A DNA stretch of 64,000 bases, from the NCBI GenBank assembly GCA_034509925.1, contig CM067529.1, positions 288,501 through 352,500 on the forward strand, read 5' to 3'. Source of the stretch: Hirudinaria manillensis. Taxonomy: Eukaryota > Annelida > Clitellata > Hirudinida > Hirudinidae. The notes beneath the pieces are model-generated. The model worked only from the letters and a program-made list of their open reading frames with translations, ran no database searches and was not told the origin of the DNA. Shown here in pieces: positions 14,642-31,843 of this stretch. Made by a program: the position numbers and the translations under genes. The first letter of the stretch is position 1. The number at the start of each line of letters is the position of its first letter.

Positions 14642-16215
14642 ATTTTGTTATTATTATTATTATTATTATTATCATCAATAATAAACTTGAAATTTGATGT
14701 GAAAACTACATAGATTCCTGCCACACGCTGGCCTGTTCCATTCTGTTGCTCAACAACGACCTTCAGTCTAAGGTCAGTTGGAGATGCTGAAGATTTGAGA
14801 GGGGGATGATATCGATCTCTGGCGAGGGAGATCGCACTTGCAGTCGTGTGTGTGGCATGGTCATGATCATGATGCCGATTTCAAATGATGACGACGACGA
14901 TGATGATGATGATATTGTTTCTGCCTATGATGATGATGATGACGATGATGGTGGTGGTGGTGGTGGAAATGAGAATTATTAAAGACAAGCAGTAGACTAA
15001 CTTCAGTCATTATTCCACGATGAATCATCATCCTCCTCATCCTCATCATCGTCGTCGTCGTCGTCGTCACCTCAGAGTGCAGACAGGCACTCCATGACTG
15101 AGCAAGAATACCTGGATAACCTGGAGGGCCTCAATTCCGGTGTTGACTTCAACCAAGAGATGCTCAGGACCATCTACAGGGAGATCAAGTCACAGGCCAT
15201 TGTCTTTCCGTTCGGGAGGTGACGAAGACGACGATGATGACGGTGGTGATGAAGATGATGATGATGATGATGGCGGTGCTTGTGGGTTTTATGAAGAGGA
15301 AAACTGCATTGATTACTGTTAAAAGACAATCGTTACATTTAGCTTCATCATCGTCATCGTCATCATCATCATCTCCACCGTCGTCGTCGTCGTCATCATC
15401 GTCTTCATCACAGCTTAGATCTTGACTACACGAAGCATCATCATTACATCGAAGCGACTGGTGACAACATGGCTCATTCTCAACGCTATTTCCACGAAGT
15501 AATAATAAGATGATGAAGACGACGACGATGATGATGAATTTAGTGATGATGATGATGATGATGTTGGTTGTAGTTCAATTTTGTAACTATTAAAATAAAT
15601 AAAGACAATAATTGACAATAAATAGTGGTTTGTTTTTATTATATTTAACATAATATTTTAAGTTCATTTCTGTTCAGAATTACAAGAAAGGCTACCTCAT
15701 GAGAAAGTGCTGTCTCGGACCTGGAGGCAGAAAAAGTAGGTCATCATCATCGTCGTCGTCGTCGTCGTCACCATCACGATCATCATCACCACCATAGTCA
15801 TTGAAACTGTTGAAACCTTTCCAAGTCCGGATATGGAAGCGCAAGTGGCAGTTGAGCTTCTGTTACCTGAAGGATCTCATCATCTACCTGTTCAACGACA
15901 ACGTATCTCTAACTTCGTCATCGTCACCATCATCGATATCATCACCACCACCATCATCACCGTCATCGTCGTCGTCGTCGTCGTCCTCACTCCTACACGT
16001 CGAATCGTCTGCTGGGTCTTGGCGGCGCGACACTGGCGACAAAGGCGACAGCGTGGTCGGTGCGGCCAGTGACGTCATTCACCTTCACCACAGTTTGGCC
16101 ACCGAGGCATTGGATTACGTTAAGAAGAGCAATGTTCTCAGACTCAAGCTGTCTGACGGCTCGGAGTATCTGATGCAGGCCAGGTGATGATGACGATGAC
16201 GATGACGATGATGAC

Positions 16216-16252
<37 letters not shown>

Positions 16253-16395
16253 GTAGCAATAGTGGTTGGTGTTGCTTAAGATTATCGGTGATTGCACTGA
16301 AATAGACCTCAATGATTGATGGATGGATTGGACATTGTTTAGATTAGGATGACGGTTGGGTAGATGGATGGATGGGCGGATGGATGGATGGATGG

Positions 16396-16431
<36 letters not shown>

Positions 16432-16674
16432 ATGGATGGATGGATGGATGGATGGATGGATGGATGGATGGGCGGTTGGATGGATGGGCGGTTGGATGGA
16501 TGGGCGGATGGATGGATGGGCGGATGGATGGGCGGATGGCTGGACCGAGCCAATCCCGTGAGACATCACAGTTCCGGAAGAGATGCATTGAGATGTGCTC
16601 TGTGGAAGATCAAAAAAACTATGATGAAGACGACGATGATAACGAAGATGATGATCATGATAATGACGATGAGA

Positions 16675-16706
<32 letters not shown>

Positions 16707-18438
16707 CTCCAGCAACGCCAAAGAGTGTTACGAATGGATGGACGCCATCAACACTGCAGCAGCCTGTCTCTCGGACATGGATAGCATCTCCTCATCTTCC
16801 TCCTCCTCAAATCAATCAACCACAACATCGTCAACGTCTACATTAGCGGCTGCAACGACCACGCAAGCGCCTGAAGTCACCCATGCTTGCGGAATTCTGG
16901 ACGCTGGCGACAGCTACTACAGACGCTACCGACGCAATCGGTCGCTGCTCGCTTTCAGGTCGAGCAGCTGCGGAACAGTGAGTTGGAAGACCTTCGTTGT
17001 TTTCATCGGTCTGCAATTCGGCACACTTGTTGCCTATTGGCTCTCAGAATGTGACCTCGTTTCAGGCCGACCAATTGAAAAAGTGTCAGAAAGTCGTACG
17101 TTCGCTGGAGGAACAAATTTCGTCCCTGACCTTCGAACCTTTCAAGGTCACGAGGTCAAAAACGGCTTCTGAGAGGATGAAGAAGATTGAGAAGTTTTTG
17201 AAGCACGAGGTGAGGATGGTGTTTTTGTCTCGGTGATGATGATGATGATGACGATGACGATGACGAGGACGAGGACGACGACGACGATGATGATGAAGAT
17301 GATGAAGATGATGATGAAGATGATGATGATGAAGAGATGAAAGAAGCATGAAGAGATTCATAAGTCAGACCATGACGCACACTTTAATTCAATTTTTTTT
17401 TGATTTTCTTTCAATAAAATTTTTTTTTAAATCACTTGAAAATCTTGTGATTTCTTTTCCTTTTTTTACCTGAAACTTTGAAAATTAACTTTTTAAAATT
17501 AAATTTTTTTTTTAAATTCTGAAAATTAAAACGAAAGTAATTTAAAATAAAAATATTTTAACATAAAAACTTAAAATTATTTTAGAATTAATCTGAAAAT
17601 AGATTGAAATGTTTGAGCAATAATGTAAAATCAAGACTCCTACGGGTGTGGACGGAAGGAATGATCGGTAAATGGATGAATGATTGAGATTAAAATAAAA
17701 CACACATTTTTTGTTTATTTTTCCATTAATTCACCAAAAATAGAAAAAAATGTCTAATTGAAACTTTTGAATTCCTCCGAAGCCGGGTTTCGAACCCTGG
17801 ACTTTCCGATTGAAATTTTGAATTTACTTCATACTTATTTATTTTGCGTAGCAACGTGGAATTTACTCGAAATTCATAACAATTTTTCGTCTAATTTTAG
17901 AAGAATATTCTTTAAAATAAATTTCATAATAATAATAATAATAATAATAACAATTTATTTATTTAATTATTTATGTTTTTAAACTGAAATTCATTCCTTT
18001 TGTCGCTTGAAACTGCAACTTAAAGTTGAATTAAAGTGCGCATCCATTATTTACAATTCAATGTTTACTTTCGGAACGTTTTAAAATCTTTTGCCAGATT
18101 TTGTATTCATTTAAAATATTTTAACTTTAAATTACTAGGCTGGCAACATAAACTGAATATAAAATAATATATATATATATATTCTTAAATACAATAATAA
18201 TATTAATAATTTTAAAAATAATAAATAATGCCAACTTCCTAAACTGCAGCTGACCAGGTTCAAAACCTACTCTGAGCTGCTGAGACAGAAACTCCACTAC
18301 CACCTCCAACTGCAGCAGCTGCAGCAGTCGCAGACGCCGCTGTCGTTGCCATGGTTACCGAGGCAACAGCAACAGAGTCCGAAGGCAATGGACAGGATAC
18401 TCATCATAAAGGAGAATCCAGATCTCGAAATAATATGA
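12182..18438 (+). CDS. PSD: EFA6/PSD-type Arf6 guanine-nucleotide exchange factor (Sec7 + PH + coiled coil)
   Basis: EFA6 proteins activate Arf6 at the plasma membrane and shape cortical actin and microtubules. Ten exons: 12182-13338, 13505-13701, 14714-14772, 15076-15218, 15414-15498, 15678-15735, 15826-16183, 16713-16977, 17066-17209, 18250-18438. They total 884 aa with phases agreeing throughout. The N-terminus is disordered, with a Gln run (residues about 12-30) and long Ser runs (about 230-350). Sec7 starts at [17 protein letters not shown] (about 357) and includes [12 protein letters not shown] and [14 protein letters not shown]. The PH domain starts at [10 protein letters not shown] (about 548) and includes [20 protein letters not shown] and [13 protein letters not shown]. 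The EFA6-type tail has SLEEQI and [15 protein letters not shown]. Two oddities stand out: the catalytic GETQ-like segment of Sec7 is replaced, and exon 7 may hide an intron over its Ser run (16.0 kb). Exon 5 is supported mainly by phase. Confidence 0.88.
13743..14712 (+). repeat. EFA6 intron 2: (AAT)n and (GAT/GAC)n blocks
   Basis: This 1 kb intron carries (AAT)n at about 13758-13846, (GATGACGAC)n at about 14202-14310 that reads as an Asp run on the plus strand, and (AAT)n/(ATT)n at 14571-14684. The Asp-rich open frame here is simple repeat, not a gene. Confidence 0.8.
14773..15413 (+). repeat. Complementary (GAT)n ... (ATC)n tracts in EFA6 introns 3 and 4
   Basis: Intron 4 (15219-15413) opens with gtgacgaagacgacgatg and a GAT-rich 5' half. 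Its 3' half is ATC-rich (15345-15412) and ends in ttcatcacag. Intron 3 (14773-15075) likewise has GAT tracts at 14887-14966 and ATC/GTC tracts at 15029-15068 before ctcag. The two arms of each intron are complementary in the transcript. Confidence 0.75.
16184..16712 (+). repeat. EFA6 intron 7: (GAT)n and (GGAT)n arrays
   Basis: The donor at 16184 runs straight into gtgatgatgacgatg repeats up to about 16250. A (GGAT)n array with GGAC/GGGC variants covers about 16358-16545. A further GAT tract (16621-16706) ends at the acceptor atctccag. The His/Pro/Ser and Met/Asp/Gly/Trp open frames here are repeat translations. Confidence 0.85.
17776..17803 (-). repeat. tRNA-like B-box fragment, copy 1 (EFA6 intron 9)
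   Basis: On the minus strand this reads as a T-arm, with the B-box-like core GGGTTCGAAACCC. It matches the copy at 55396-55422 at 25 of 27 positions. No A box or cloverleaf is visible, so this is a tRNA-derived repeat remnant rather than a tRNA gene. Confidence 0.4.
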
Positions 18439-18699
18439 ATTTAATGACAATAAATGATTAATAAATAATAATAAATAAATAATAAAAAAATAAATAATAA
18501 ATTTATATGAATTAATTATTGTTATTAATTATTATTATTTGTCGTGTTAGTTAATTCTTAATTACTATGAATATTCAATGTGTTGCTGTTTTAAAATATT
18601 TTAACGTGTCAACAAATACTTCTATCGTTTCTTCTTCTTCATGCTATCCTCGATGCTTTTATGACTTTTGCCATGAAGTGCAGTTATTATTATGCTCAC

Positions 18700-18733
<34 letters not shown>

Positions 18734-19517
18734 GTCAATAGTAATATTATTAGTATTTATTAAATAATTTGATCGAGAATTCTTAGAAATAAATAAAAAT
18801 TTGACGCCGTGTTTCTTGATGGTGATCTCCATTGCGAAGGAAATGATACGAAAAGTAATAATAATAATAATAAAATTAATTAATGCTTTAAATATTTAAA
18901 AATAATAATTAATTAATTACTAACAACTTATAATGGCAAAGAATATCCCGAGACAAAATACGAAACAGGCCCGCCATCTTTCGAACATATCGAAAAGGTT
19001 TTTGTTAAAATTTAATTTAAAAAAAGCAAAATTATTTATAAATTACATAGAAATTATTACCATAATCATCAGTTGTCATTGTCAACGTATAACTTGGAAC
19101 CTGGTCTCCTCACGTCGTCGTCATCATCATCATCGTCATCATCGTCATCATCATCATCTGTTCCTTCCCATGAATATTTCCATATATGTAACACATGACT
19201 CCTACTTAGAAATGTGACTTCATTATCTTATTTATGAAAAATTTGAAAGGCATTTATGTAGCTCTTGTTTTTTTTTAAATTTTTCTGAAAATATTGGATT
19301 AATCACAATTAAATCAGAATTAAATTGACGCGAAACATGGCGAACTTTCGAAATGTATCTTTGGAAGGCCGTGAGCACAAAAATAGAGTGAAAATATATT
19401 GGATATTTTAAGAATAGAAAGCCACAAGAATCATAAATGCCATAAATAGGTTTAACTAATTTATGTAAATAATTAATAAACACTTTTTATTGTTCACGAG
19501 TTCATCATCCTCCGCCC
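18439..19517. other. Intergenic DNA between convergent EFA6 and GPRIN-like genes
   Basis: The 3' flanks of two convergent genes. AT-rich, with (TTA)n at about 18707-18733 and (TCATCG)n at 19109-19158. No exon seen. Confidence 0.55.
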
Positions 19518-24408
<4,891 letters not shown>

Positions 24409-25121
24409 TTCAGAAGATGGACGTTAAGATGGCGGAAAGAGTTGGAGCTCTTGCTTAATCCCTTTCGATGGAGCTTTAATGTCAATTAATTTGGTACAAA
24501 TTGAATGAATTCATCAACGATTGCGGTCGGCGATCCTCGCCGGACGAGAAACGACGGCGATCGATCGCGCGGGCGGCTGTGCACGTGACTTCCGGTCTTT
24601 CATTAGACAAACGAATTGTTAGGTGGAATGATTGATCGAATCAGCTTGAAATCCCTGGAAGATGAATGAAAGCAGAGATTTAGAAGGAAGACGGACGGAC
24701 AGACAAACAGATCGATCTGGACTGGATGCGGATGGACGGACGGAGTGGACGGAGGAGAGCAGTCGGCACTGAGTCGTGCAGCAATAAATCGGAGGATACA
24801 AAAAACTCTCCAGCAGCGCAGGTGTTAAACGAAAGAATCTTTCCAGGGTTCAAATCATTCTCTTTCCAGTCGGAAATAAATAAACTCCGCCACTATCTAA
24901 TCAGAGCGATTTAAAAATAGACTATCCGGGTTTTTCCAGGCCGGACGTGATGCGACACGGCTCTCCAGGGATGAGGCCGATATCGATGGTGTTTCTACTT
25001 TTCCAGACGAAGTTTTCTCCTCTATTTTGTGTTTCGGACTTCCATTTTCAAATGATTTGTCAGGGGAATAAAATTGCATGTCGAAACGATTGAATGGATG
25101 GATGGATGGATGGATGGATGG

Positions 25122-25157
<36 letters not shown>

Positions 25158-25897
25158 ATGGATGGATGGATGGATGGACGGACGGACGGACGGATGGACG
25201 GATGGATGGACGGACGGACGGATGGAGGTCTTAGAATAAACGAATGAAAGGACTGAAGAATAATTGAATAAATCCAATTGTCCATCATAAATGAAGCCAA
25301 TCGTATTCATAACATATTTCGTAATCTTTTATATTTATTAATATCTTTCAGTAATTATCATAAATTATTCAGAATGAGATTTGAACGAGGAACTCGTTGG
25401 GCACTCCACCTTCTATGGATATGCAAATGAGCAATCTAATTAGCATTCGAAATGAATTCATCAGACGGTGACCTGCTGGGCTCAGGTCAAAGCAGGTGCG
25501 ATTAACTGCGATTAACTGCGATTAACGCTGGCGACAATTGCCATAAAATGTCGTGACGTCACACGAGCAGAAAATGTGTCCTCAATTTGCGAACATCAAC
25601 ATCCATGTTGATTCTGTCTGAAAGCTTTTCGCCAGAATTACAGACCCGCGGAAACTCGCGGACGACAGGTGGCGTCATCATCGTCGTCATCATCATCATC
25701 GTCATCGTCGTCGTCGTCATCATCATAATCGCCATCACGTGAACAATGGACGTGGAAATGAAAGATTGGATTAAGCTGGAAATTTTCAATTTCCGCCTAA
25801 TGATGGAAGCCGGATGTTGTTGTGTTGTTGTGTTGTTGCGTATCAATACGACACCTTCAACAATGAATGAATACACTAATAAATCTAATGGCTTTTA

Positions 25898-25932
<35 letters not shown>

Positions 25933-28162
25933 ACCATTATAATTATTAATATTATCATCGTCATAATTAGTCTTAGCTTTTAACAGAGTTTTTGGAGAGA
26001 ATTTTGGGTTATTCAGTGGAAGGATGGATTGATTGTAAGGTAGAAAAGCAAGGATGAATAAAAAGGCGATTGTGGCCTTTGATGGATTCCTAAAGGATGG
26101 AAACACGAAATGGTGGAGAAGTTCAACCATTAAAGACTGCAATCGTGAAGGAGTTATTGAAATTCTTCAATATCAATAAAAGATGGTAATGTCATCGAGG
26201 TCAAGGTTATACGGATGGAGGGACAGATAGATGGACGGATGAAGGGACAGATGGATGGATGGATGGATGGATGGATGGATGGATGGATGGACGGACGGAC
26301 GGACGGATGGATGGATGGACGGATGGATGGATGGTTTAGCACCTTAATAATGGTATTCGAATGAACCAATAAATGAACGAAATGAAGGTTAAAAATTGAA
26401 GACAAAACAAGTCGCTGAGATCACGTGATGTCCAAAACATTTTTGAGTGAAAATTCTTGCCTTCCTATCGGAAGACCAGGCCTCTCATGGGAAACAACGT
26501 GGAGTGTGTGAGCGGGTGAGTGAGTGGGTGATTGAATGAGTGAGTGAATGAGTGAGTGGGTGACTGAATGAGTGAGTGGAAATTGAAACCAGCTATTGGA
26601 AGGTGCTACTGCTAATCTCAAGGACAGGTCGTTTGAACCCACATAAGCATCTTCCAGGGAGATCCGAGACGACGATGACGCGGATGGTGATAATGATGAT
26701 GATGAGACGGCGGCGGCGTAGATGATGCTGATGATGATAAAAACGATGATGGCGAGCCTAGGCGAGTGCTACTACTCAATTGACCCACTTTTTGCAACAA
26801 ATGCTAAGATTTACTCCCGACCTTAGTCCACGTTTAAGGTCCTTTGTTAACCATCGTCTTCGTCGTCATCATCATCATCTTCATCATCATCGCCGTCGTC
26901 GTCATCATCATAATCGCCATCCCAGTTGCCATCTTTCTTCATTAGTCCGTCATGACTGCTTTCAAAGTTTTATATCTGACAACGCAGTCACTTCGTGCAC
27001 GGCTTGTAGTCACTGCTGCAGTCTGTGGCAGCGACTGTCGCTCCTGTGGTCAAAGCGATAGTCTCGAAGAGATTGAAATGGCTTTAAAATATTCATCGCT
27101 GTGTTAGTCCATTTTGTTGCGGTTTTTGGCAGAGAATCCATCTGCCATTTTGGAGTTCAAAACGTGGGAAGCCAAACAAGTCATGTGTTTTCTCAAAACT
27201 TGGACGAATCTCTTCTTGAAAGCCAACGAAGATGAAGACTAAGTCGATGGTGCGTGGGCGATGATGATGATGATGATGATGATGATGGCCGTGACGATGG
27301 TGATGGTGATGATGATGAAGAAGATCCTTCTTGTAAAAATCGTTCATAAAATGAATATAAATTTTAACTTTAATTTATTGTCAGCTAATTTAAATTATCC
27401 AAAAAAAGAATATTCAACGTTAGATTATCAAACGATATTAACCATAATTTTAAAAAAACAAAACATAGTGCCTACATTGTTCTTTGGTTTGCAGTTCCAA
27501 CTTCCTGTCGGGCGATATTAGGAGAGAAACAACTGCAGAGACCTGATGACAGGAAAAGTGCCAGAGAAAGCGTGTCTTACAAATTCACTTCCGCTTTTGA
27601 AGCAATAGAATCGAGTTCTTGGAACTTCTTGTTGTTCCTGGAATTCCAATATTCATGCCTTTGGTGACGCTTGCATTGATGCAAAGACACCATAATTTTT
27701 CTTTCAGCTGTCTTTGGTTAGGGCGATAATTGATACGATTGGCTTGTTTTTTTTACTTCCTTTAGATGTTGTGCAAAATTTCGTTTCACGAATTGTTTTA
27801 CGATTTGGGATAACACAAATTTAAAAAAAAAAGACAATAATTGTTAAAAGAAAGTGTTTACGAAAGCTATTTAAATTAATTACTTCTAAAAACTCTTGCA
27901 AAACATTTTCATAATCGAGGAACAGTGAGCGAGACAGCAATACCTCGAATCAGAAAGGCGGTCGGCTTTATAAAGCTGGTCGGCCAACGCTTCGTCGTCG
28001 TCTTCTTCATCGTCGCGACCTCTTTTTTCCCTTTTCAGGTTCAAGATGAAAGCGAAGTAGATGTTGTTTCAGAAGGAGTGGAACAGCTTGTTATTTGTTC
28101 ACACTTTTATCGTTTATGTTTTTCACGAAAACACTCACTCACTCACTCACTCACTCACTCAC
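24409..28162. other. Repeat-rich intergenic region upstream of the GPRIN-like gene
   Basis: No supported exon. It contains (GGAT/GGAC)n at 25090-25226 and 26215-26333, three copies of tgcgattaac at 25498-25527, (TCATCG)n at 25675-25733, a (GTGAGTGAATGA)-type array at 26500-26580, GAT or ATC tracts at 26680-26750, 26850-26930 and 27258-27322, and (CACT)n at 28132-28168. Open frames of Pro/Ser/Ile/His or Ser runs are microsatellite translations. Confidence 0.6.
25090..25226 (+). repeat. (GGAT)n/(GGAC)n array
   Basis: A tetranucleotide array with GGAC interruptions. The same motif recurs at 11312-11356, 16358-16545, 26215-26333, 32580-32775, 40903-40935 and 44430-44473. Confidence 0.9.
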
Positions 28163-28417
28163 TCACTCGTCCACTGTCCAATCACTATCTGAGGTCAGCA
28201 GTGTTTGCAAAGCAATTTCGTAGGTTTTCGAGTTCTCAGAGCAATTTCTTATTGCAAATATTTCCCTTCGTATTTGTTCGGATTTTTCAAAAACAGCGAC
28301 ACGTGACCTTTCTACGGCAGTTACTTTTATTTTCACTTTCGAAATACTTTCGTCAGTACTTATCGTACTTCTGCTCGTACTTCTGCATTTCGCGTTCGTT
28401 GCTCGCTCGCTGTTCAT
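28163..28417 (-). CDS. Candidate first exon, unrecognised
   Basis: An 84-codon frame from ATG at 28417, rich in Ser, Glu, Lys and Arg (KVKIKVTAVERSRVAVFEKS), ends at GTGGACGA|GTGAGTGAG, where the donor is supplied by a (GTGA)n microsatellite. Its composition looks more coding-like than its surroundings. I recognise no family and found no following exon, so chance is a real alternative. Confidence 0.2.
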   Translation of the reverse strand: MNSERATNAKCRSTSRSTISTDESISKVKIKVTAVERSRVAVFEKSEQIRREIFAIRNCSENSKTYEIALQTLLTSDSDWTVDE

Positions 28418-29689
28418 ATCATCACGTGATGTTTGCTTGAAGCAAGTTATCGTTACAATTACTTTGCGGTGACTTCAAAGATTCTAGGAAAGTTAAATTT
28501 TTTTTTCAATTTTAATTTTAATTTCAATATTTATTCATGTTTTCTATGAATTCATTTTGCATTTGTTCAAAAATGAATACATTTTATGAAGACAATAACA
28601 ACAACAGCAACAACAACAACAACATTCCATTAAATTATGACTCATCGAGGAGACCGAATGAATGAAGGAGAGAAAAAAAAAGGCGAGCAATTTTGTTTGC
28701 CCGGGGTGATATTAAGGCAATCCCTAATGAAGAGAAACACACCAGGGTCCATTAGGCATCTTGTTGGATGTTTAAAATTCGATCCACCGGTCATAACCCG
28801 GATTGAGGGATGGTCGGTCGTGACACGGATTGAGGGATGGTCGGATGTACTAGGGATTCCTAAATTGTGTCTTTGAAATTCACTTCACAAATGATTTCCA
28901 ATTATTGCAATGAAGAAGAATTAATTCGTTTTAATGTGCAAGGAAAATTCGATTCACAAATTATAAGCTTCACTGCTTCAGCCAGAAATTCATAGTTTTT
29001 TTTTTCTGTTAAGAAGTCGTCTGAAAAATTCAGTGGACTTAATTGCATCTTATTCATCAGACTTTAATGCCGGTCATGACGATGGTGATGATGACGACGA
29101 CGGTGATGATGATGACCACGACGACGACGATGGCCAACGAAGGGTAGTACAACAAACTTATGCACTCGGCCGCACTTCACCATGGCAACCGATGGCAACA
29201 ACCCACTTAAACCCTCCAGGGTTAGCCATTACCTTTGCACGAGAAACATTAATTTTGCATCACCAGCTCCCCATTTGCCGTGGGTTAAGAAGAGTTGTGG
29301 ACGCGAGATTTGATTGAACCGCCGCTCACTCACTCACTCACTCACCCACCCACCTATTCTACTCACTCACTCACCCACCTATTCTACTCACTCATTCACC
29401 CACCCATCCGAACACATACGTGATGATTGTAAATTTCATTTTCCTTCACTCACACAAAATCATTTCTGAATTGAATGTAGCAGCAGAACTTATTTTGAAA
29501 AAATAAATAAATTTCCACACTTTTACATAAAATACTTAAAAAATAATGAAACGCAAAACCTTTATTATAAACATTATAAAATATTATATAATATTATAAA
29601 CATAGCAGATAGTGACATTCCATTGTTGATGTTATTAAAACGAAAATTTTAATTGAAAATAAGAATAAATTCTAATTCCATTCTTTTAG
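28418..29689. other. Intergenic DNA with simple repeats
   Basis: A duplicated ggattgagggatggtcgg string occurs at 28800-28817 and 28828-28845, GAT/GAC repeats at 29070-29130, and a duplicated CACT-rich segment ending cccacctattctac at 29325-29410. No gene seen. Confidence 0.5.
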
Positions 29690-29770
29690 AACGGCTACCG
29701 TCTGTCCACGTGTAGTCGCGACTTCAAGAGCGACCTCAGCCGCCGTCGCCGCCGTCATTGGAAGTTGTAG
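29690..29770 (+). CDS. Candidate terminal exon, unrecognised
   Basis: A good acceptor (tccattcttttag) is followed by 26 GC-rich codons and a stop: NGYRLSTCSRDFKSDL then a run of five Arg and HWKL. It stands out by base composition from the AT-rich flanks. No upstream exon was identified and no family recognised. Confidence 0.2.
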   Translation, partial: NGYRLSTCSRDFKSDLSRRRRRHWKL

Positions 29771-30836
29771 TAACTTCTGTTGTAGGTCATTTGCTCGGCC
29801 TCTGTTGACAATACACTTGTTGTTGAGAGTTGATTATGATTATAGTTTTGACATTATTTGATATTTTATCAATTATCATAATGCATTTACGACGGCAATT
29901 ATAAAAATAATTGTGGATATTCCTTCTAATTACGAATTATGATAGTGGTTGCCATCTGAGTGACGTGTAAACATTATAATCCATTGTTTTAATAATATAA
30001 TATAATATAATATAATATAATATAATATAATATAATATAATATAATATAATATAATATAATATAATATAATATAATATAATATAATATAATATAATATAA
30101 TATAATATAATATAATATAATATAATATATCAAATATTTATTAAAATGTTTCCTAAAAACAAAATATTTCCATTAAATTATTTTTTCGCGACTAGGAAGC
30201 CATTTTGTAAAATTTTCAAAAAATGCCTTATTGGACTCCGAAGGACTTTTGCTGCTATTATTAATAATTATTATTATTTATTAATAATTATTATTATTTA
30301 TTAATAATTATTATTATTTATTAATAATAACAATAATAATAATAATAATAATTAATTTATTATTATAATTAATTTATAATATAATAATAATAATAATAAA
30401 TTTATTATTATAATTAATTTATTATTATTATTATTATTATTACGGATAGATTTGATTTTATTGATATCATGAAATAATAATCTTCTTAATCTCATTGCAC
30501 AGAAAATGCAGGCAATATCTTCAGGTTTGGATTAAAGAGAGTTATGATAATGATGCCCAGAAACCGCGAAACCTACTCTTGTCAAAAAAGAATCTTTTTT
30601 TTTCCAATTTCAAATCACAAATGATTTTATTAATTGACATTAATTTCAATTTAATTCTTTAGAAAAATGCAACCTCAATTGAATCAACCTTTTCGGCTGC
30701 CATCGTCGTCATCGTCATCAACGTCATTATAATCATTATCAAAACCACCGCTTTCATCATCATCATTATCATCATCGTCATCATCACTCACAAAGCCGGG
30801 ATAAAAGATCATCTCGTCGCATGGATTATGGAAATC
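29771..30836. other. Intergenic DNA downstream of IRF
   Basis: Holds the pentanucleotide array at 29994-30128 and a (ATTATTATTTATTAATAATT) array at about 30257-30330, plus (TCATCG)n at 30700-30785. No exon seen. Confidence 0.6.
29994..30128 (+). repeat. (AATAT)n pentanucleotide array, about 27 units
   Basis: Near-perfect tandem aatat/ataat repeat. The Tyr/Ile open frame on the minus strand is its translation. Confidence 0.95.
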
Positions 30837-31812
30837 TTAATCGAAACTGTTCTCGAGAATGGAATTTTCGACATGAAACCGAAACCAACCCTCCTTTAGG
30901 AACTCCGTAATATCTCTCCAGTCGCTGTCGAGAACGTTGCCATTGCCGCCGGCCGCTGCTGCTGCTGCTGCCGTGCTGCCGTTCGTGTAGCCGGTGGAGC
31001 CGTTGAAGTAGTGATGGTAGTAGTGGTAGTGATGGCGATCGTACTCAGTAGTCGAGGAGGACAACATGGCGGAGTACTGTCCATTTCCGGTCGAGAATTC
31101 CAATTTTCCGCCTCCGTGCGTTAGATGGCAGGCCGGCGGGATGTGATCCGACTGGCGTCTCATCTCCATGAGAGCGCTCGCGGCCAGTGTCGCGCTGGCC
31201 GTCGGAACCGGTGCCGCTATGTAGTTGTTGAAGATGAAGTGGTTGTTGTGGCAGTTGGCGAACGTTGACTGCTGGTGGTTCCTGTCGCTTTCGGCCGTCG
31301 TCGCGTGGATTCTCTGGCTCGCCGGGCTGCAAGTCTGGCTGCTGCCGCCGCCGGTGACTACGGTGGTAGCTACGGTCGCCCCCGCCGAGGTTTTGAGGCC
31401 GCCTTTTCGGGAAAGAGGGGGAATATGTTGGCATCACTGCATCCTTCATCATCGCCGTCTTTTTTGCCATTGTCACCATCGTTATCATCACCACCACCAT
31501 CGTCGACATCATCATCATCGTCGTCGTCGTCATCATCAAAGGCTAACCGACAGATCTCCTTCTTTTTTCCTCGAGAAATTTGAATACTTTGCACGCGTCT
31601 TTACCCGTCTTTCTGGACTTTTCTTTGACCTCTGTGACGTCACTCAGTGACCTCAGGGCGCACCTGAAGTTTGCTTTGAACTTTCGAGAATTCTTTGGGC
31701 GCGTGGGATCGAATTTGCCTGAAAATAATAATATTGTAATGAATATACGAATATATTAATCAAATTTAAATGTTATTTTACAGGTATTTGTTTCATTACC
31801 AACGATTAAAAA

Positions 31813-31843
<31 letters not shown>

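Noticed and set aside
16115..16784. Pro/Ser/Ile/His and Met/Asp/Gly/Trp open frames
   Set aside because: Both are the (GGAT)n array inside EFA6 intron 7, read on opposite strands.
17760..17830. Functional tRNA gene
   Set aside because: Only a T-arm/B-box-like part is present. No A box, anticodon arm or acceptor-stem pairing could be found.
29994..30128. Possible centromeric or telomeric repeat
   Set aside because: The (AATAT)n array is only about 135 bp and isolated, so it is an ordinary microsatellite.
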